A stretch of DNA of 64,000 bases, from assembly GCA_016719945.1 (NCBI GenBank), contig JADJYE010000003.1:599073-663072 (forward strand). The letters run 5' to 3'. The first letter of the stretch is position 1. Every line of letters starts with the position of its first letter. Below, one piece after another: positions 63,112 through 64,000 of the stretch. The notes under the pieces are model-generated. The model ran no database searches and was not told where the DNA came from. It worked only from the letters and a program-made list of their open reading frames with translations. Origin of the DNA: Polyangiaceae bacterium (GTDB lineage Bacteria > Myxococcota_A > Polyangia > Polyangiales > Polyangiaceae). The position numbers and the translations under genes were made by a program.

Positions 63112-63425
63112 GAGTCGGGCGGCCTTCTCGTGAAAGCAGGGCGTAGGGCATGCGCTAGCGGGCTACGCAGCTCTGGCCCGTGGCGATCGGCTGCCTCGTT
63201 CTTACCGCCCCCTGAAACCGGGAGGCCGCAGAGATCTGCGAGAGCCTCGATGAGGGTCGATTTTCCCGAGCCATTCTCGCCTACGAAGAACGTTACGGAG
63301 CTCTCGAACCGAAGCTCGAGGTCGCGCACGAACGGCATCGAGAAGGGCCACCTTGTGAAGTCTGTGACCCGATCGTTGACGAGAGAGAGTCGTTGCAGGT
63401 AAGGCGCGCGTCGAGGCCCGGCCAT
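63012..63425 (-). pseudogene. AAA-family ATPase, N-terminal fragment
   Basis: Starts at ATG 63425, three bases after the XRE gene stop. LRFESSVTFFVGENGSGKST gives a Walker A motif (GENGSGKST), followed by LIEALADLCGLPVSGGGKNE and ALRPAFTRRPPDSYFFRAEF, as in the amino half of small SMC-like/ABC-type ATPases. From about 63090 toward 63012 the translation is antisense to the RHS fragment, so the ATPase ends there and lacks Walker B and signature motifs. It is a remnant unless it continues elsewhere. Confidence 0.75.
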
Positions 63426-63428
63426 AGG

Positions 63429-63791
63429 TCAGCTCGCCTTGAGTTTGTACTCCTTGAGGAGTGCGACAACGACCTCGACGACTCGCTCTTGCTTGCGACG
63501 GGGGAGGCGTCGGACCTCGTCGAAGAGCTGCTGGACCTTTCCAGCTGGGGCACGCGTGGCGCGAGGTGGGGAGTCGACGAAGAGCTCCTCGATGTGGACG
63601 CCAAGAGCGGCGGCGAGGCTGGGCAGGACGTCGGAGCGCGGGGGCTTGGCGGTGCGCTCCCAGAACGCAACGTTGGCCTGAGGCTCGCCAATGACGTCGG
63701 CAAGCTCAGCCTGGCTGAGGCCAGCGGCCAGCCTGAGTTCGACGAGCCGTTGAGCCTGTTTGGGTCTTGGTCGGGCGAGTTTCCTCGGCAC
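63429..63791 (-). CDS. XRE-family transcriptional regulator
   Basis: 120 aa from GTG 63791; this start is chosen because relatives begin with a Pro-Arg-Lys-rich leader like PRKLARPRPKQAQRL. An upstream in-frame ATG at 63887 would add an unlikely N terminus. The helix-turn-helix is LRLAAGLSQAELADVIGEPQ followed by VAFWERTAKPPRSDVL. The C-terminal helix (KVQQLFDEVRRLPRRKQERV, VVALLKEYKLK) likely dimerises. Paired with the truncated ATPase, possibly part of a mobile element. A candidate operator lies upstream. Confidence 0.82.
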   Translation of the reverse strand: MPRKLARPRPKQAQRLVELRLAAGLSQAELADVIGEPQANVAFWERTAKPPRSDVLPSLAAALGVHIEELFVDSPPRATRAPAGKVQQLFDEVRRLPRRKQERVVEVVVALLKEYKLKAS

Positions 63792-63854
63792 GTCCCAAGT
63801 GTAAGGGCGAGATCTGGCGAGACCTGGTTTTGGGGCCTGTTGCAGCAACATCAT

Positions 63855-63872
63855 AAGTAGTATGCTGCTTAA
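63855..63872. promoter_or_regulatory. Candidate XRE operator palindrome
   Basis: TAAGTAG TATG CTGCTTA is a near-perfect 7-bp inverted repeat (one mismatch), conspicuously AT-rich for this genome. It lies 64 bases upstream of the XRE start and between two divergent genes. Autoregulation is plausible but untested. Confidence 0.45.
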
Positions 63873-63942
63873 CGTCGTCCGAGACAAGGGGTGGTGCGGC
63901 TCCGAATTTCTCGCTTGACGGCCTTCTGCAAGGAGAAGCGCG

Positions 63943-64000
63943 ATGGGACGTGTCCCGGACGACGAGATCGAGCGGCTGAAGAGGAGATCTCGCTGGAGCG
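63943..64000 (+). CDS. CHC2/DnaG primase-like protein, N terminus only (cut by window edge)
   Basis: ATG 63943 with AGGAG seven bases upstream. It reads MGRVPDDEIERLKR, resembling the start of CHC2 zinc-finger primase-like proteins of mobile elements. Beyond that, AAGAGGAGATCTCGCTGGAG reads KRRSRWS in frame, but inserting one G gives KREISLER, the expected continuation, so another single-base deletion is suspected. Too little is present for certainty. Confidence 0.4.
   Translation, partial: MGRVPDDEIERLKRRSRWS

Overview
The window reads as chromosomal DNA of a myxobacterium (Myxococcota; the gene style fits Polyangiales). This is inferred from very high GC with strong GC3 bias, many lipoproteins with Ala/Ser/Thr/Pro-rich linkers after the lipobox, DUF4215-type cysteine repeats, a MYXO-CTERM-like sorting tail, Gly-rich linkers, DUF2169 and prePAAR proteins, and orphan sensor kinases. 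No rRNA, tRNA, CRISPR array or complete insertion sequence was seen. Genes are densely packed and no stretch above 300 bases lacks a gene.

Layout. 1-7.4 kb: 3' part of a secreted PhoD-like phosphatase, a c-type cytochrome-like lipoprotein, a membrane protein, a membrane-anchored sulfatase-like enzyme with a HEAT-repeat partner, and acylphosphatase. 7.5-12.3 kb: a translationally coupled trio of GAF histidine kinase, iron-sulfur CCG protein and HAMP histidine kinase. 12.3-17.3 kb: ChaC-like cyclotransferase, OmpA/TSP3 outer-membrane protein, and tex. 17.5-24.1 kb: a lectin-like lipoprotein, a GH25 lysozyme with a frameshift, an OmpA lipoprotein, DUF1232 and an AarF/UbiB kinase. 24.1-28.1 kb: leuS and mpl. 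28.2-38.9 kb: small envelope proteins, a photolyase with a frameshift, patatin, nucleoside hydrolase, PanE-like reductase and a PHP lipoprotein.

38.9-43.8 kb: an M23 lipoprotein faces a coupled operon of heme-motif lipoproteins around a DUF3570 beta-barrel (also frameshifted); this may be an outer-membrane electron conduit. 43.9-51.3 kb: a type VI secretion effector island with DUF2169, VgrG, a prePAAR effector and its Eag chaperone, but no structural T6SS genes. TerB-like, YkgJ-like and lipoprotein genes lie upstream on the same strand as the effector. 53.8-60.4 kb: a Cys-rich lipoprotein, a TPR protein, and a maltoporin-like porin next to a GH13 lipoprotein amylase. 60.6-64 kb: a degraded edge where the head of an RHS-type protein abuts a truncated AAA ATPase, followed by an XRE regulator and the start of a probable CHC2 primase-like gene.

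Five genes (GH25, photolyase, DUF3570, prePAAR effector, primase-like) each need one single-base indel to restore a family-like reading frame, and every one of these can be placed in a short run of C or G. That looks more like homopolymer sequencing error than five independent pseudogenes, so the products should be read as probably intact until resequenced. The most interesting candidates for new biology are the T6SS effector with its unknown C-terminal domains, the DUF3570/CX4CH operon, and the kinase-FeS-kinase trio.
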